Source: an uncultured Chryseolinea sp. (GTDB lineage: Bacteria; Bacteroidota; Bacteroidia; Cytophagales; Cyclobacteriaceae). From it: a stretch of DNA of 14,475 nt. This document shows, piece after piece, positions 7,682 to 14,475 of the stretch. A program made the translations under genes and the position numbers. Position 1 is the first letter of the stretch. The number at the start of each line of letters is the position of its first letter. Under the pieces are notes generated by a model. That model saw nothing but the letters and a program-made list of their open reading frames with translations, was not told the origin of the DNA and did no database searches. The stretch is from positions 1 through 14,475 of the forward strand of contig CAMLER010000045.1 of assembly GCA_946478915.1 (NCBI GenBank), read 5' to 3'.

Positions 7682-9028
7682 CTATACAACTTCTTCCTTA
7701 AGTGTACTGAAGTCAGCGGGGAAAAGATTTTCACCATGTTGGCTGTAGTCTGACCCGACTTTCTTTTCTTCTGCAGAAACGCGCAGCGGAGAAATCAAAT
7801 CGGTGATTTTCAATAGTATTAGGGAGCCGACGAAGCTGAAAGCAACCACCATCACCAATGCTATAACATGGATGGTAATGAGGTTCGTGCTGCCATCGAT
7901 CAGCAGTCCGTTGCCAGTTGTGTTAGCGCCGTTCACAGCTTGCGTAGCTAACAATCCGGTCATAAGCATACCAACAGCTCCACCTACACCATGGCAGGGG
8001 AATACATCCAGGGTATCTTCCAATGAAGTTTTGGTTTTCCAGTGTACAACGACGTTACTAATAATTGCGGCGAACGTACCGATGAACAAACTGGAAGGGA
8101 TTGTTACAAATCCAGCCGCTGGCGTTATGGCAACCAGGCCGACAACTGCACCGATACAGAATCCAATAGCAGAAGGTTTTTTTCCACGGGCAGCATCAAA
8201 CAAAATCCAGGCAAGGCCGGCAGCAGCAGAGGCTGTGTTAGTGGTTGCGAAAGCAGAAGCGGCAAGCGCTCCGGCACTCAATGCGCTACCAGCGTTGAAT
8301 CCGAACCAGCCAAACCAAAGTAATCCGGTGCCGAGCAAAACGAATGGAACATTCGCAGGAGAAATAGGAGATTTAGCCTCATTCTTATTTCTAAGATAGA
8401 TCGAGGCAGCCAATGCTGCGAAACCAGCCGACATGTGAACTACTGTTCCTCCGGCGAAGTCAAGTACCCCCATCTTGAAGAAGAATCCTTCGGAGTGCCA
8501 GGTCATGTGTGCCAGCGGAGCATATATTAATAAGGAGAACAATACAATAAAGAGTATGTAGGATTTAAAGCGGATTCTTTCCGCAAATGTGCCTGTAATC
8601 AAAGCGGGAGTAATGATTGCAAACTTCAATTGAAAGAAGGCGAACAGAACTAATGGGATTGTACCGAAGAGCGGTGCGTCAAGAACATTAGCAAACATAA
8701 AATAGGTAGCAGGATTGCCAACCACGCCTCCAATATCTTCGCCGAAGGCAAGGCTGAAACCGATAACAATCCATAATACACTAATAACACCCATAGCCAC
8801 GAAGCTTTGTAACATGGTGGTGATGATGTTTTTTGTGTCGATCATGCCGCCGTAGAAATAGGCCAGTCCCGGCGTCATAAGTAAAACAAGGGCAGCTGCC
8901 GCAAGCATCCAGGCGACATCACCCGAATTCATACCCTCGGTGTTTAAAGTAGTTGGTATGGCTGGCATAAATACCGCCATAACGCTTACGATGAGTAGCA
9001 AGATTAATGGTACAAATGATTTTTTCAT
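7682..9028 (-). CDS. amtB: Ammonium transporter (Amt family)
   Basis: An inner-membrane channel that moves ammonium into the cytoplasm as a trimer. The 448-residue protein begins with a hydrophobic, signal-like segment (residues 5-23), then about eleven membrane helices. Visible family marks are TPGLAYFYGGM (52-62), LFAFFQLKFAIITPALITG (128-146), DFAGGTVVHMSAGFAAL (190-206) holding the conserved Asp190 and pore His198, GLLWFGWFGFNAGS (235-248) and FPCHGVGGAVG (343-353) holding the second pore His346. The C-terminal tail contains LRVSAEEKK and SQHGENLF, the conserved tail normally contacted by PII proteins. Despite this, no PII gene is adjacent. Downstream are the porin and glutamine synthetase, after a hairpin terminator. 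Upstream lies a 325-bp AT-rich region likely to hold its control sites. Confidence 0.96.
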   Translation of the reverse strand: MKKSFVPLILLLIVSVMAVFMPAIPTTLNTEGMNSGDVAWMLAAAALVLLMTPGLAYFYGGMIDTKNIITTMLQSFVAMGVISVLWIVIGFSLAFGEDIGGVVGNPATYFMFANVLDAPLFGTIPLVLFAFFQLKFAIITPALITGTFAERIRFKSYILFIVLFSLLIYAPLAHMTWHSEGFFFKMGVLDFAGGTVVHMSAGFAALAASIYLRNKNEAKSPISPANVPFVLLGTGLLWFGWFGFNAGSALSAGALAASAFATTNTASAAAGLAWILFDAARGKKPSAIGFCIGAVVGLVAITPAAGFVTIPSSLFIGTFAAIISNVVVHWKTKTSLEDTLDVFPCHGVGGAVGMLMTGLLATQAVNGANTTGNGLLIDGSTNLITIHVIALVMVVAFSFVGSLILLKITDLISPLRVSAEEKKVGSDYSQHGENLFPADFSTLKEEVV

Positions 9029-9353
9029 AGGTTATAGTTTTTGTGGTTGGTGGGTTTGTTTTTACCCCTAATCATTTAATAATGACATAAATATTTTAAC
9101 AATAGGGTAAAATTGAACCTACTTTAGGAAAAATATTCACGAAAACGTGTTCGGTAGTGTTAAATTTTAACCGAAAACGTTAAAAAATTATAAAAATTCT
9201 AAAAAAGTGGTAAAAACCGAAGGTTCTTTGGAAAAGGAGCGTTGGCAAGGAGAATATTCTGCTAAATCAACATTATGAAAGGGTCGCGTTATTGCTGAGA
9301 GTGGTCGATTTTATGATTAAATGCAACTCTCCTGGTGGGGGCTTCTTGCTTAA
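9029..9353. other. AT-rich intergenic region with likely amtB control elements
   Basis: No credible gene occupies these 325 bp between amtB and the DUF4260 gene; the small plus-strand frame reaching into it is antisense to DUF4260. The left part contains an inverted repeat, TTTTACCC(C)TA at 9060-9070 and TAGGGTAAAA at 9103-9112, which could form a hairpin in the amtB leader or be an operator. A second set of repeats lies at 9138-9182 (separate entry). Bases 9183-9240 are mostly A/T. GAGAGT (9297-9302) and ACTCTC (9326-9331) are a weak inverted pair downstream of DUF4260. I could not find a good match to the Bacteroidota promoter pattern. Confidence 0.5.
9138..9182. promoter_or_regulatory. Putative operator upstream of amtB: spaced CGAAAACGT repeats around a palindrome
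   Basis: The 9-mer CGAAAACGT occurs at 9140-9148 and 9172-9180, in the same orientation and 32 bp apart, which is three turns of the helix. The first copy sits in CACGAAAACGTG, itself a CACG/CGTG dyad. Between the copies is a perfect palindrome, GTTAAA-T-TTTAAC (9159-9171). Same-face repeats beginning 110 bp before the amtB start codon fit binding by a regulatory protein dimer or pair of dimers. No regulator is identified. Confidence 0.35.
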
Positions 9354-9713
9354 TTATTGTTTTGGCTTTCCAATCCACCCCAGGTGCGTATGTTTGAAAT
9401 CGTCCGAATACTTTAAACCGTATCCTAAGATCCTATCAAAAGCGCTATGTCCAAAAAGCAGTAAGCCGCCGAGCATCACAACGTCTGAGCTGGTGTACGC
9501 TCCTATAAGATATACCGAAATAGCGATCCCTTTGTGGTGGAATAGATTGTAACAAAGAGCCCCTATCCGCGCGCCGAAAATATATCCAAGCATACTAATG
9601 TCAGGAGCAAGGAACAGTACAACATAGATCCACCAACTAAACGGTAAATGACTAAAAAGGTAAATAGCCAACACCAGCTGCATCGCTTCTTCAAGGCGAA
9701 TGATATTTTTCAT
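9354..9713 (-). CDS. DUF4260 family small membrane protein
   Basis: The 119-residue protein matches the DUF4260 pattern as I recall it: RLEEAMQLVLAIYLF at the start, FLAPDISMLGYIFG (34-47), ARIGALCYNLFHHKG (48-62), and FDRILGYGLKYSDDFKHTHLG toward the end, with about four membrane helices. The family has no established function. His and Asp residues lie in the conserved segments (PD, YNLFHH, FDR, THLG), which hints at a polar functional site rather than a plain structural role. It begins 8 bp after the stop of the asparagine synthetase gene on the same strand and is almost surely co-transcribed and perhaps translationally coupled. Whether it works with that enzyme is unknown. Confidence 0.85.
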   Translation of the reverse strand: MKNIIRLEEAMQLVLAIYLFSHLPFSWWIYVVLFLAPDISMLGYIFGARIGALCYNLFHHKGIAISVYLIGAYTSSDVVMLGGLLLFGHSAFDRILGYGLKYSDDFKHTHLGWIGKPKQ

Positions 9714-9721
9714 AAGGTACT

Positions 9722-11629
9722 TTAACCTATCATATATTTTCTAAACCACCATTGAAACACGATAAGACCCCAGATCCGGGCGTGTATATCCTGGGGGTTG
9801 GATGAAAAAAGTTTTTTCTTAAGCTTGTCGATTTCACTGTAATCAAACACTGCCTGCTCTGTGATGAATTTTTCAGACAGTAAGTCGTCAACAATAAGGG
9901 ACCTCATTTCATTCCTAAACCATTTGAGCAATGGAACCTCGAACCCTTTTTTAGGACGACGATATAATTTTTTGGGTAGAAAATCTTTGAATGCATCCTT
10001 AACAAGCCGTTTTCTGATTCCGTTTCCAATTTTATAATCGGATGGCAGTGAAAAAACAAAATTAACCAGTTCATAGTCCAGGAATGGGATACGTACCTCC
10101 AGCCCGTTTGCCATGCTCATCATGTCAACTTTTGTGAGCATATCATTTGGAAGAACGAGGTTCATATCCAGGTTGAGGATATCATTGAGATTTTCCTTGT
10201 CCGGAAGATTTTGAAGTATTGTTTTTCGTCGGGGAAAGAAATCCTTTAGCCACATATTAATTCGCAGGTCGGGATGAAGCATCAACAATGTTTCATCTTT
10301 GTTAGCATAACCAGCCCATTGCCAATACCGGTCTTTCGAGGAAAGTTTCATTCCCTCGCTGAATCGGGACAATTGCCGGGCTTTGTTAGCGATCCTACTG
10401 TTTCGGGACTGAGGAAAGAGTTTCCAAAGCGGACTTAATGACGTAACAAGGGATTCTTTGAAGCCTCCATTAATGGCGCGGTTAAAAGCAGCATGCTTGT
10501 TATATCCACCTAGCATTTCATCGGCGCCATCGCCGGATAGTGCTACCGTTGCGTGTTTTCGGGTTTCTTTGCTTAATATGTACACCGCTATTGCAGAAGA
10601 ATCTGCAAAAGGTTCATCAAGGTAATCCAAAATAGAATTGAGGTGAGAATACAAATCCTGATTGGTCAGCGAAAAAACTGTATGATTTGTCTTAAAATGC
10701 TTGGCTACAAGTTTAGCGTAATACGTTTCGTCAAAAAATTTCTCATCCCTGAAGCCAATGGAAAAGGTATGAAGATCGGGCTTGTGCCTGGCGGCTAGTC
10801 CTGTTATTATAGACGAGTCGATACCACCGCTTAGAAATGCACCGAGCGGAACATCGGACACCAGCCTTCGTTGAACGGAAGTCTCCAGCAGTTGCTTTAC
10901 CTTTTCCATCGCCCGAGAATATGGTAGGTTGTTTTGTTCTGCTTTCTCGCGGTCGTACGGGATCTGATAATATTGCTGAATATCCATCTTCTGTCGACTA
11001 ACTATCGCATAATTTCCCGGAAGCAATTTTTTTACATTAGATAGAATAGTATCGGGCGCTGGAATATAATTTAACTGCAGGTAGGTATAGAGCGAACTAT
11101 AATCAAGATTTTTTTCAATACCATATTGAAGGATCGATTTCATCTCAGAGGCAAACAGAAATTTATCCTCATCGAATAGATATAGTAATGGCTTTATCCC
11201 ATATCGGTCGCGGGCCAGAAAAAAAGTCTGGTCGATCCTATCGTAAATGCAAAAAGAAAAAAAGCCATTGAGTTTATTAAGACATTTTTCTTTTTCCAGG
11301 ATATAGAGCTTCAATAGGACCTCGGTATCTCCGTTGGAAAAAAAGGAAGTTCCACGGGCTTCCAAATCTTTTCTTAAATTCTGGAAGTTGAAGATTTCGC
11401 CATTGAAAACAATACAGTAGCGTCCGGACTCGTCCCACATCGGTTGATTGGCATGGGAGGAGGTATCCAGAATGGATAGTCGCCGATGTCCCAATCCAAC
11501 CCATTCATCGATATATATATCCTGGAAATCGGGCCCGCGTTTCTGCAACGCCATGGTGGCATTCGTTACCTGGATCTTATTGAATTTGCCAACAAGGTTA
11601 AAGGCGATTATACCGGTTATACCACACAT
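9722..11629 (-). CDS. asnB: Asparagine synthetase, glutamine-hydrolysing
   Basis: It makes asparagine from aspartate, ATP and glutamine-derived ammonia in the cytoplasm. The 635-residue protein starts MCGITGI at 11629, which places the nucleophilic Cys2 at the mature N-terminus; the frame stays open upstream to 11839 but that 70-residue extension has no family match and would block Cys2, so I reject it. The class II amidotransferase domain shows RGPD (31-34), GHRRLSI (47-53), FNGEIFN (75-81) and NGDTE (99-103). The synthetase domain has the ATP-pyrophosphatase loop SGGIDSS (267-273), LDEPFADSS (337-345), LSGDGADEMLGGY (364-376) and NGLEVRIPFLDYELV (508-522). Some relatives amidate cell-surface sugars or peptides, but no such cluster is visible, so free asparagine synthesis is most likely. 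It is divergent from the YbdK-like gene 79 bp away and is followed by DUF4260. Confidence 0.94.
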   Translation of the reverse strand: MCGITGIIAFNLVGKFNKIQVTNATMALQKRGPDFQDIYIDEWVGLGHRRLSILDTSSHANQPMWDESGRYCIVFNGEIFNFQNLRKDLEARGTSFFSNGDTEVLLKLYILEKEKCLNKLNGFFSFCIYDRIDQTFFLARDRYGIKPLLYLFDEDKFLFASEMKSILQYGIEKNLDYSSLYTYLQLNYIPAPDTILSNVKKLLPGNYAIVSRQKMDIQQYYQIPYDREKAEQNNLPYSRAMEKVKQLLETSVQRRLVSDVPLGAFLSGGIDSSIITGLAARHKPDLHTFSIGFRDEKFFDETYYAKLVAKHFKTNHTVFSLTNQDLYSHLNSILDYLDEPFADSSAIAVYILSKETRKHATVALSGDGADEMLGGYNKHAAFNRAINGGFKESLVTSLSPLWKLFPQSRNSRIANKARQLSRFSEGMKLSSKDRYWQWAGYANKDETLLMLHPDLRINMWLKDFFPRRKTILQNLPDKENLNDILNLDMNLVLPNDMLTKVDMMSMANGLEVRIPFLDYELVNFVFSLPSDYKIGNGIRKRLVKDAFKDFLPKKLYRRPKKGFEVPLLKWFRNEMRSLIVDDLLSEKFITEQAVFDYSEIDKLKKKLFSSNPQDIHARIWGLIVFQWWFRKYMIG

Positions 11630-11708
11630 GTATTTGACGTTATAAAGGTCGGAAGTTAGAAAGTTTGTGACAGCATTGTATATTGAATTCTTCTTAATGT
11701 ATTTCTGG

Positions 11709-12854
11709 ATGAAGAAACAGCAAATTGAAGGGTTAGAATTTAAAAGCAGTGCCACGGAATTGAGCCTGGGCGTTGAGTTGGAATTGCAGGTTTTAGATGC
11801 GGAGAGTTTGTTACTTACTCCAAAAGCGGCCGATATCATAGCGCAATGTGATGATAGCAGAATTATTGAGGAGTTTTTTCAGAGTACTGTCGAGATCGTT
11901 TCAGGTATAGGAAAAAATGTACAGGATATACAAAACGATTTGCAACCCTCGATTTTCAAGGCGATCGCAAAAGCTAACCTGCTGAATCTTAGACTGGGCT
12001 CAACAGGAACACACCCACTGGCAAATTATCGAGAACGTTTGGTGACGCCGTCCGAACGCTACCATGATCTCATTGATCGCAACCAATGGCTTATACGTCG
12101 CATGGCGGTTTATGGGATGCACATTCACCTTGGTATGCCTTCTGGCGACGCATGTATTCGATACAACTTTTTCTTCCTTAATTTTCTGCCCCACATTCTT
12201 GCGCTTTCTGCCAGTTCACCTTTTTGGCAGGGACTGTATACGGGTTTGTCGTCGTGCCGTCCAACTACGTTAGAAGCATTACCAACTGCAGGTATTCCTT
12301 ACCTCGTTAAGAGCTGGAAAGAATTCCAGTCTCTTTATTCCTTTCTGCGGAAATCGAAGGCTGTTAACAGCCCGAAGGATTTGTGGTGGGACCTAAGACC
12401 AAGCCCGCACCATGGCACGCTTGAACTTCGATTCTGCGATGAGCCGGCTACGCTGAAAGAGGCTTTTGCTATCGTTTCATTTGTGCATGCTCTAGGGCAC
12501 TGGTTTAAAGATCATGAAGACGAATGGAATTATACTCACAATCCGCTAAAGCATTGGATAATCAGGGAAAACAAATGGCGCGCTATCAGATATGGTTTAC
12601 ACGGTCAAATTGTTGTCTCCCGAACGGGTAAAACGAAACTGATTTATAAAGATATACTTGAATGGATGGTAACGTTAGCCCCATACGTCAAAGAATTAAA
12701 TTATTCTGAACACTTTAATACAATCAAAGATATTATTGAAAAGGGGAACAGCTCCGAGCGGCAATATAAAGTATTTGAATCCTCACAGGATCTGCGGGAA
12801 GTGATACGTTACAATCTAAAGGAATTTGAGTCAGGTCAGCCGCAATGGTCATAA
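11709..12854 (+). CDS. YbdK-type carboxylate-amine ligase (glutamate-cysteine ligase family 2)
   Basis: Members of this GCS2 family use ATP to join a carboxylate, often glutamate, to an amine; E. coli YbdK has weak glutamate-cysteine ligase activity and most homologues have unknown substrates. The 381-residue protein has LSLGVELELQVLD (18-30) with the metal-binding Glu23 and Glu25, STVEIVSGIG (59-68), GSTGTHP (97-103), YGMHIHLGMPSGD (135-147), WWDLRPSPHHGTLELRFCD (226-244) and LHGQIV (297-302). I chose the ATG at 11709 (MKKQQIEGLE), since the two earlier ATGs at 11667 and 11697 add an unrelated hydrophobic stretch and enter the shared promoter region. It is divergent from asnB. No ATP-grasp or amidase partner, common beside such genes, is visible. 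Confidence 0.88.
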   Translation: MKKQQIEGLEFKSSATELSLGVELELQVLDAESLLLTPKAADIIAQCDDSRIIEEFFQSTVEIVSGIGKNVQDIQNDLQPSIFKAIAKANLLNLRLGSTGTHPLANYRERLVTPSERYHDLIDRNQWLIRRMAVYGMHIHLGMPSGDACIRYNFFFLNFLPHILALSASSPFWQGLYTGLSSCRPTTLEALPTAGIPYLVKSWKEFQSLYSFLRKSKAVNSPKDLWWDLRPSPHHGTLELRFCDEPATLKEAFAIVSFVHALGHWFKDHEDEWNYTHNPLKHWIIRENKWRAIRYGLHGQIVVSRTGKTKLIYKDILEWMVTLAPYVKELNYSEHFNTIKDIIEKGNSSERQYKVFESSQDLREVIRYNLKEFESGQPQWS

Positions 12855-12897
12855 AGAAATTGCTGATCCTCAGATTGGGGGGAAACTTTTTATGACC
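12847..12897. terminator. Nested palindrome between convergent genes
   Basis: GGTCATAAA (12847-12855) is a perfect 9-bp inverted match of TTTATGACC (12889-12897), and the 33-base interior holds a small CTGA-tcc-TCAG hairpin (12863-12873). The left arm includes the stop codon of the YbdK-like gene, and the right arm ends 3 bp before the stop of the membrane protein gene coming from the other side. A bidirectional terminator is the likely role; T-tracts are short. Confidence 0.4.
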
Positions 12898-12899
12898 TG

Positions 12900-13487
12900 T
12901 TATTTTTCGTGGTGCTGCTTGAATTGAATCAACCCTGCAACTTTCATCCCCAGCATAGTGGAGGTCCACCCCAGTAGCGCGACATATTCGCCAAAAGACC
13001 CTCCAGCTAATGGCAATTTTCCCTGCACGCGTGGTAGATATGTAAGAAAAAAAATTAACCAAACGTAGTATAGAAAAATGACTTCCAAAGTGGCAAAAGT
13101 CTTTCTCAGTATTTTACCCTGATCCCGGAACGACTGTAGTAATGGCATCGAAAAGATATACGCATATGCAACGAAGCCACCTGCAATACGAATGGGAACC
13201 AGCTTAACTCCAGATAATGTAACAAAGAGAAGGAGCTCAATAAGATGGATACCATGTACGATGGCAAAGACCAGGTAAAACTTATCGGATAGCCATGTAG
13301 TTAGGACTGGTTTATTGTAGGCTAAAAAAATACCGCTGAAAAGGAGCAATGAAAGTCTGCCAGAAAATCGTGTTATGGTTTGAAGTGCTTCTAGCGTATA
13401 CCCCTCTGATAAAAGGCTGATAACAATGATGATGATTTCAAGACCAACAAAGACAGTGATGATTTTCCTTGATGACATGTGCTCCAA
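12900..13487 (-). CDS. Six-helix membrane protein of unknown function, ferric reductase-like layout
   Basis: The 195-residue protein is mostly hydrophobic, with about six predicted membrane segments: residues 9-26, 45-58, 69-92, 99-118, 132-151 and 167-188. Segment 3 contains HGIH (78-81), and the preceding FSGRLSLLLFSGIFLAY (41-57) resembles the opening of ferric reductase-like or MsrQ-like haem membrane domains, in which histidines hold haem. Only one helix has such histidines here, so haem binding is uncertain. A second ATG three codons downstream (MSSRK) could also be the start. It follows the 113-residue gene by 19 bp on the same strand and is probably in the same operon. I do not recognise a named family with confidence. 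Confidence 0.75.
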   Translation of the reverse strand: MEHMSSRKIITVFVGLEIIIIVISLLSEGYTLEALQTITRFSGRLSLLLFSGIFLAYNKPVLTTWLSDKFYLVFAIVHGIHLIELLLFVTLSGVKLVPIRIAGGFVAYAYIFSMPLLQSFRDQGKILRKTFATLEVIFLYYVWLIFFLTYLPRVQGKLPLAGGSFGEYVALLGWTSTMLGMKVAGLIQFKQHHEK

Positions 13488-13506
13488 TTTATGAAGATCG
13501 TGTGCA

Positions 13507-13848
13507 CTATTTTTTGCGTACCTTTTCTTTTAGTTCGTCGAAGTACCAGACTTTTCCGAATGCCCCGATTCCAACAAGTTTTTTCTCTCCCTCGACGCTA
13601 ATTTTTTGAAGGGAAAATAATTTATAATCGTCAACCGTAAGGTCTTTCTGTTTGATTCTCTTCAATGACAGTTCTTTTGCTTTAATCTTGAAACTTTCGC
13701 GATGAACTGTCTCGTCAGGGTTTGTAAAGTATGCTGCAACCAGGCTGATAAGCAGTATGACAATTCCCCATTTTAGAAAAGCTTTGAATATCCTAAAAAG
13801 AATAAACAAGACGATCAAACCAATTACAAGGATTACTCCTGTTTCCAT
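13507..13848 (-). CDS. Small hypothetical membrane protein with two N-terminal helices
   Basis: The 113-residue protein has two hydrophobic segments (about 5-21 and 26-41) separated by a short basic turn (RIFKAFLKWG), followed by a soluble, lysine-rich domain. The C-terminal part DYKLFSLQKISVEGEKKLVG (74-93) and then IGAFGKVWYF faintly recalls DUF4359, where an LFS...GI pattern occurs, but I would not assign it. The short gap to the six-helix protein gene suggests a shared transcript. The gene upstream ends in a strong terminator, so this operon should have its own promoter between 13849 and 13910, where I saw no convincing match. Confidence 0.7.
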   Translation of the reverse strand: METGVILVIGLIVLFILFRIFKAFLKWGIVILLISLVAAYFTNPDETVHRESFKIKAKELSLKRIKQKDLTVDDYKLFSLQKISVEGEKKLVGIGAFGKVWYFDELKEKVRKK

Positions 13849-13910
13849 ATGGATGAAAGAAACAGCAAGATATTGAAAACCTTTACAAGGTCGTCATAGA
13901 TACAGGAACA

Positions 13911-13945
13911 CAAAAAAATAACCCCTACTCGCGAGAGTAAGGGTT
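13911..13945 (-). terminator. Rho-independent terminator of the SKG-repeat gene
   Basis: On the minus strand AACCCTTACTC and GAGTAGGGGTT form an 11-bp stem with a TCGC loop, followed by ATTTTTTT. One position that is a C-A mismatch in plus-strand RNA is a G-U pair in the minus-strand RNA, so the hairpin belongs to the gene ending at 13977. Confidence 0.9.
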
Positions 13946-13976
13946 CATCTACTTCCTCTATTCCCTACAAAAACAA

Positions 13977-14354
13977 TTATTTTCTGCTAATTTGGTCGTT
14001 TGGAATGGACGATTCCTGATTGCTGTTGACAGCGGGCGCACCATGAACCCTTTCTTGGTTTTGGCGAGCTACTCCTTTGGATATCGCCCAGGTTGGGTAT
14101 CCTTTTGATACTATATTTCCCTGTGAGCCGGCATCAATCGACCGATTAATACCCTTTGAAATGACAGGCGCGGGAAATGGTTGAGAAAAAGCCTGGATAT
14201 TTGATTTTCTTAAATCATCGTTATCGAACGAGTTCTTGTTAGCCACTTGTTGAACACCCTTCGAAACAATCAGTGGTGACGTAACGGACTGGGCCATAAC
14301 GGAAACAGTCATAGCCATCGCAGCAAAAAGGGTAAGACACATTATCTTTTTCAT
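13977..14354 (-). CDS. Short secreted protein with four SKG repeats
   Basis: I place the start at the ATG at 14354 (MKKIMCLTLF), because it opens a clear signal peptide (residues 1-22, with MAMTVSVMAQ before the likely cut); the longer frame from 14414 lacks this. The mature protein is about 103 residues, low in hydrophobics and rich in Ser, Asn, Gln and Lys, and probably disordered. A hydrophobic-SKG motif occurs four times: LIVSKGV (28-34), PVISKGI (63-69), NIVSKGY (80-86) and WAISKGV (89-95). The four copies use different codons (for example TCG-AAG-GGT and TCC-AAA-GGA), so similarity is held at the protein level. The family is not known to me. It is likely periplasmic or exported. A strong terminator follows, so it is probably transcribed alone. 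Confidence 0.75.
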   Translation of the reverse strand: MKKIMCLTLFAAMAMTVSVMAQSVTSPLIVSKGVQQVANKNSFDNDDLRKSNIQAFSQPFPAPVISKGINRSIDAGSQGNIVSKGYPTWAISKGVARQNQERVHGAPAVNSNQESSIPNDQISRK

Positions 14355-14423
14355 AGGCAACTCATTTATTATATATACAAATAACGTGGACTGTGGTATC
14401 ATAACGGCCCGCAAAAATACGCG

Positions 14424-14474
14424 TTAGCCATCCGTGTTTTTACGGACTTCGAGCGCATTGTCGTTGTTGGGCTC
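14424..14474 (-). CDS. Possible 3' end of a further minus-strand gene
   Basis: A minus-strand frame is open from the window edge for 16 codons (EPNNDNALEVRKNTDG) and stops at TAA 14424-14426. The composition looks protein-like but the piece is too short to identify. The plus-strand frame in the same place is also open (to the window edge) but has no ATG. A short dyad, TCCGT (14431-14435) with ACGGA (14442-14446), lies inside. The call is tentative. Confidence 0.2.
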   Translation of the reverse strand, partial: EPNNDNALEVRKNTDG

Positions 14475-14475
14475 T

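Noticed and set aside
7521..7748. A plus-strand 75-residue frame between the porin and amtB
   Set aside because: It runs through the leader hairpin and the amtB terminator and overlaps the amtB 3' end; the product has no recognisable features.
7803..8399. A 198-residue plus-strand frame inside amtB
   Set aside because: It is antisense to a highly conserved transporter, and its Ala/Pro/Thr-rich composition reflects codon complement rather than a protein family.
11630..11839. A 70-residue N-terminal extension of asparagine synthetase
   Set aside because: The extension has no family resemblance, overlaps the divergent gene, and would bury the catalytic Cys2 that must be exposed at the N-terminus.
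14385..14475. A plus-strand partial gene at the right edge
   Set aside because: The frame is open but has no ATG start and is no better than the minus-strand alternative.

Overview
The window looks like chromosomal DNA from a member of the Bacteroidota, most likely a Cytophagales relative. The support is indirect: moderate GC, start codons with no clear Shine-Dalgarno sequence, a eukaryote-like type II glutamine synthetase, an OmpL/BBP2-like barrel ending in Phe, and small families such as DUF4260. I see no tRNA, rRNA, CRISPR array, insertion sequence or phage gene.

Left part (1-5147): the 3' end of a helix-hairpin-helix (ComEA-like) DNA-binding gene, then a 1341-residue superfamily 1 helicase with a DUF4011-like N-terminus and a nuclease-like C-terminus that appears to lack its catalytic glutamate. 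It converges, with a 13-bp overlap, on a SET-domain protein. A two-tier palindrome lies across the junction.

Middle (5161-9353, all minus strand): an ammonium assimilation block read amtB, outer-membrane porin, type II glutamine synthetase. amtB has its own terminator. The porin and glutamine synthetase are 21 bp apart and end at a textbook terminator with a GAAA loop. The porin leader can fold into two competing RNA structures, the most riboswitch-like signal in the window. No PII (glnB/glnK) gene accompanies amtB. The region upstream of amtB is AT-rich and carries a 9-bp direct repeat at three helical turns plus inverted repeats.

Right part (9354-14475): asparagine synthetase (minus) is followed 8 bp later by a DUF4260 membrane protein, and is divergent from a YbdK-type carboxylate-amine ligase (plus). 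Together with the middle block this gives a run of nitrogen genes: ammonium entry, glutamine synthesis, glutamine-dependent asparagine synthesis and an ATP-dependent amide-bond ligase. Next come two small membrane proteins in a likely operon, and a short secreted protein with four SKG motifs followed by a strong terminator. The last 60 bases may hold the end of another minus-strand gene.

I did not find a clear multi-gene undescribed system. The best leads are the alternative-pairing leader before the porin-glutamine synthetase operon, the SKG-repeat secreted protein, and the helicase with a probably dead nuclease domain.
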